Positions 5,312-5,534 of a stretch of 5,534 nucleotides of DNA are shown one piece after another. Below the pieces are notes generated by a model that had not been told where the DNA came from, made no database searches, and saw only the letters and a list, made by a program, of their open reading frames with translations. The position numbers and the translations under genes are program-made. How positions within the stretch are numbered: position 1 is the stretch's first letter; every line of letters begins with the position of its first letter. This stretch comes from Planctomycetaceae bacterium. Lineage in GTDB: Bacteria; Planctomycetota; Planctomycetia; Pirellulales; Thermoguttaceae. The stretch spans positions 1 through 5,534 of the forward strand of contig JAIRLW010000439.1 of NCBI GenBank assembly GCA_031259095.1. The letters are read 5' to 3'.

Positions 5312-5534
5312 ATGAATCGACGTCATTTTTTACAATCTACATTGGCTGTACCGTTTCTTGATAAAGCTCTTTCAACAAATGTTCCGGCCGAATCCTTTCA
5401 ACCTTCACTTCAGGAATTACCAAACATGAATACGACAAAACCAATCTTAATTGCTGCTGATCCGTTTGCTGTTACACTCAAAGATGCTTTGAGTGTTCAT
5501 CTCAAAGAAAAAGGTTACGAAGTTATTGATCTTG
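5312..5534 (+). CDS. RpiB/LacA-like sugar-phosphate isomerase family protein with leader (3'-truncated)
   Basis: The window ends after 74 codons. Residues of about 44-74 (KPILIAADPFAVTLKDALSVHLKEKGYEVIDLG) follow the N-terminal Rossmann-like strand-helix-strand of RpiB/LacA/LacB isomerases, which usually reads as IAIGSDHAGFELKEAL with HLKEKGYEVIDLG. That family interconverts ribose 5-phosphate and ribulose 5-phosphate, or related sugar phosphates, in the cytoplasm. Two things are odd. The S-D-H-A-G segment, which contributes substrate-binding residues, reads A-D-P-F-A. About 38 residues precede the domain and begin MNRRHFLQS, a Tat-like R-R-x-F-L motif with only a weak hydrophobic stretch. 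An internal ATG at 5426 has AGGA ten bases upstream and would give a leaderless RpiB-length start, whereas the ATG at 5312 has no Shine-Dalgarno site. The fold call is fairly sure; isomerase activity is not. Confidence 0.72.
   Translation, partial: MNRRHFLQSTLAVPFLDKALSTNVPAESFQPSLQELPNMNTTKPILIAADPFAVTLKDALSVHLKEKGYEVIDL

Overview
The window is AT-rich bacterial DNA, roughly 40% GC by eye, and most likely comes from the Planctomycetes or a nearby PVC lineage. The grounds are a secreted heparinase II/III-like lyase, a decayed transposase with the N-terminus seen in planctomycete DDE transposases, a Tat-like 'NRRHFLQ' leader on a metabolic enzyme fold, and palindromic intergenic repeats. The lineage call is inference from protein style, not a database match.

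Layout. Bases 1-194 hold the 3' end of an unrecognised plus-strand gene. It converges on a minus-strand DUF1810 gene (212-631). Upstream of that gene, also on the minus strand, is a truncated and frameshifted transposase remnant (about 667-1165). A gene-free stretch of about 500 bases follows. Its second part (1343-1631) is an imperfect palindrome with inverted ends, built from GC-rich hairpins. The right half of the window is all plus strand: a large secreted heparinase II/III-family protein (1678-4119), a small unrecognised ORF (4226-4471), an initiating sugar-phosphate transferase (4518-5216), and the 5' end of an RpiB/LacA-like protein with an N-terminal leader (5312 to the window edge).

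How the genes may work together. The sugar transferase would start a lipid-linked glycan at the inner membrane, and the exported lyase-like protein would act on an acidic polysaccharide outside the cytoplasm. An RpiB-like sugar-phosphate isomerase fold fits a carbohydrate theme. The gaps (106, 46 and 95 bases) and the lack of clear shared promoters mean that co-transcription is not shown.

Most unusual points. A 21-base motif with core ATTCCACTGA bounds the palindromic element in inverted orientation and recurs 3 kb away, nine bases before the sugar transferase start. The heparinase-like protein has Asn where one His of the family's H-N-H-N-D motif is expected, and it carries an acidic, helical C-terminal extension. 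The RpiB-like protein has a leader and an altered S-D-H-A-G active-site segment. No complete new defence or mobile system is visible.
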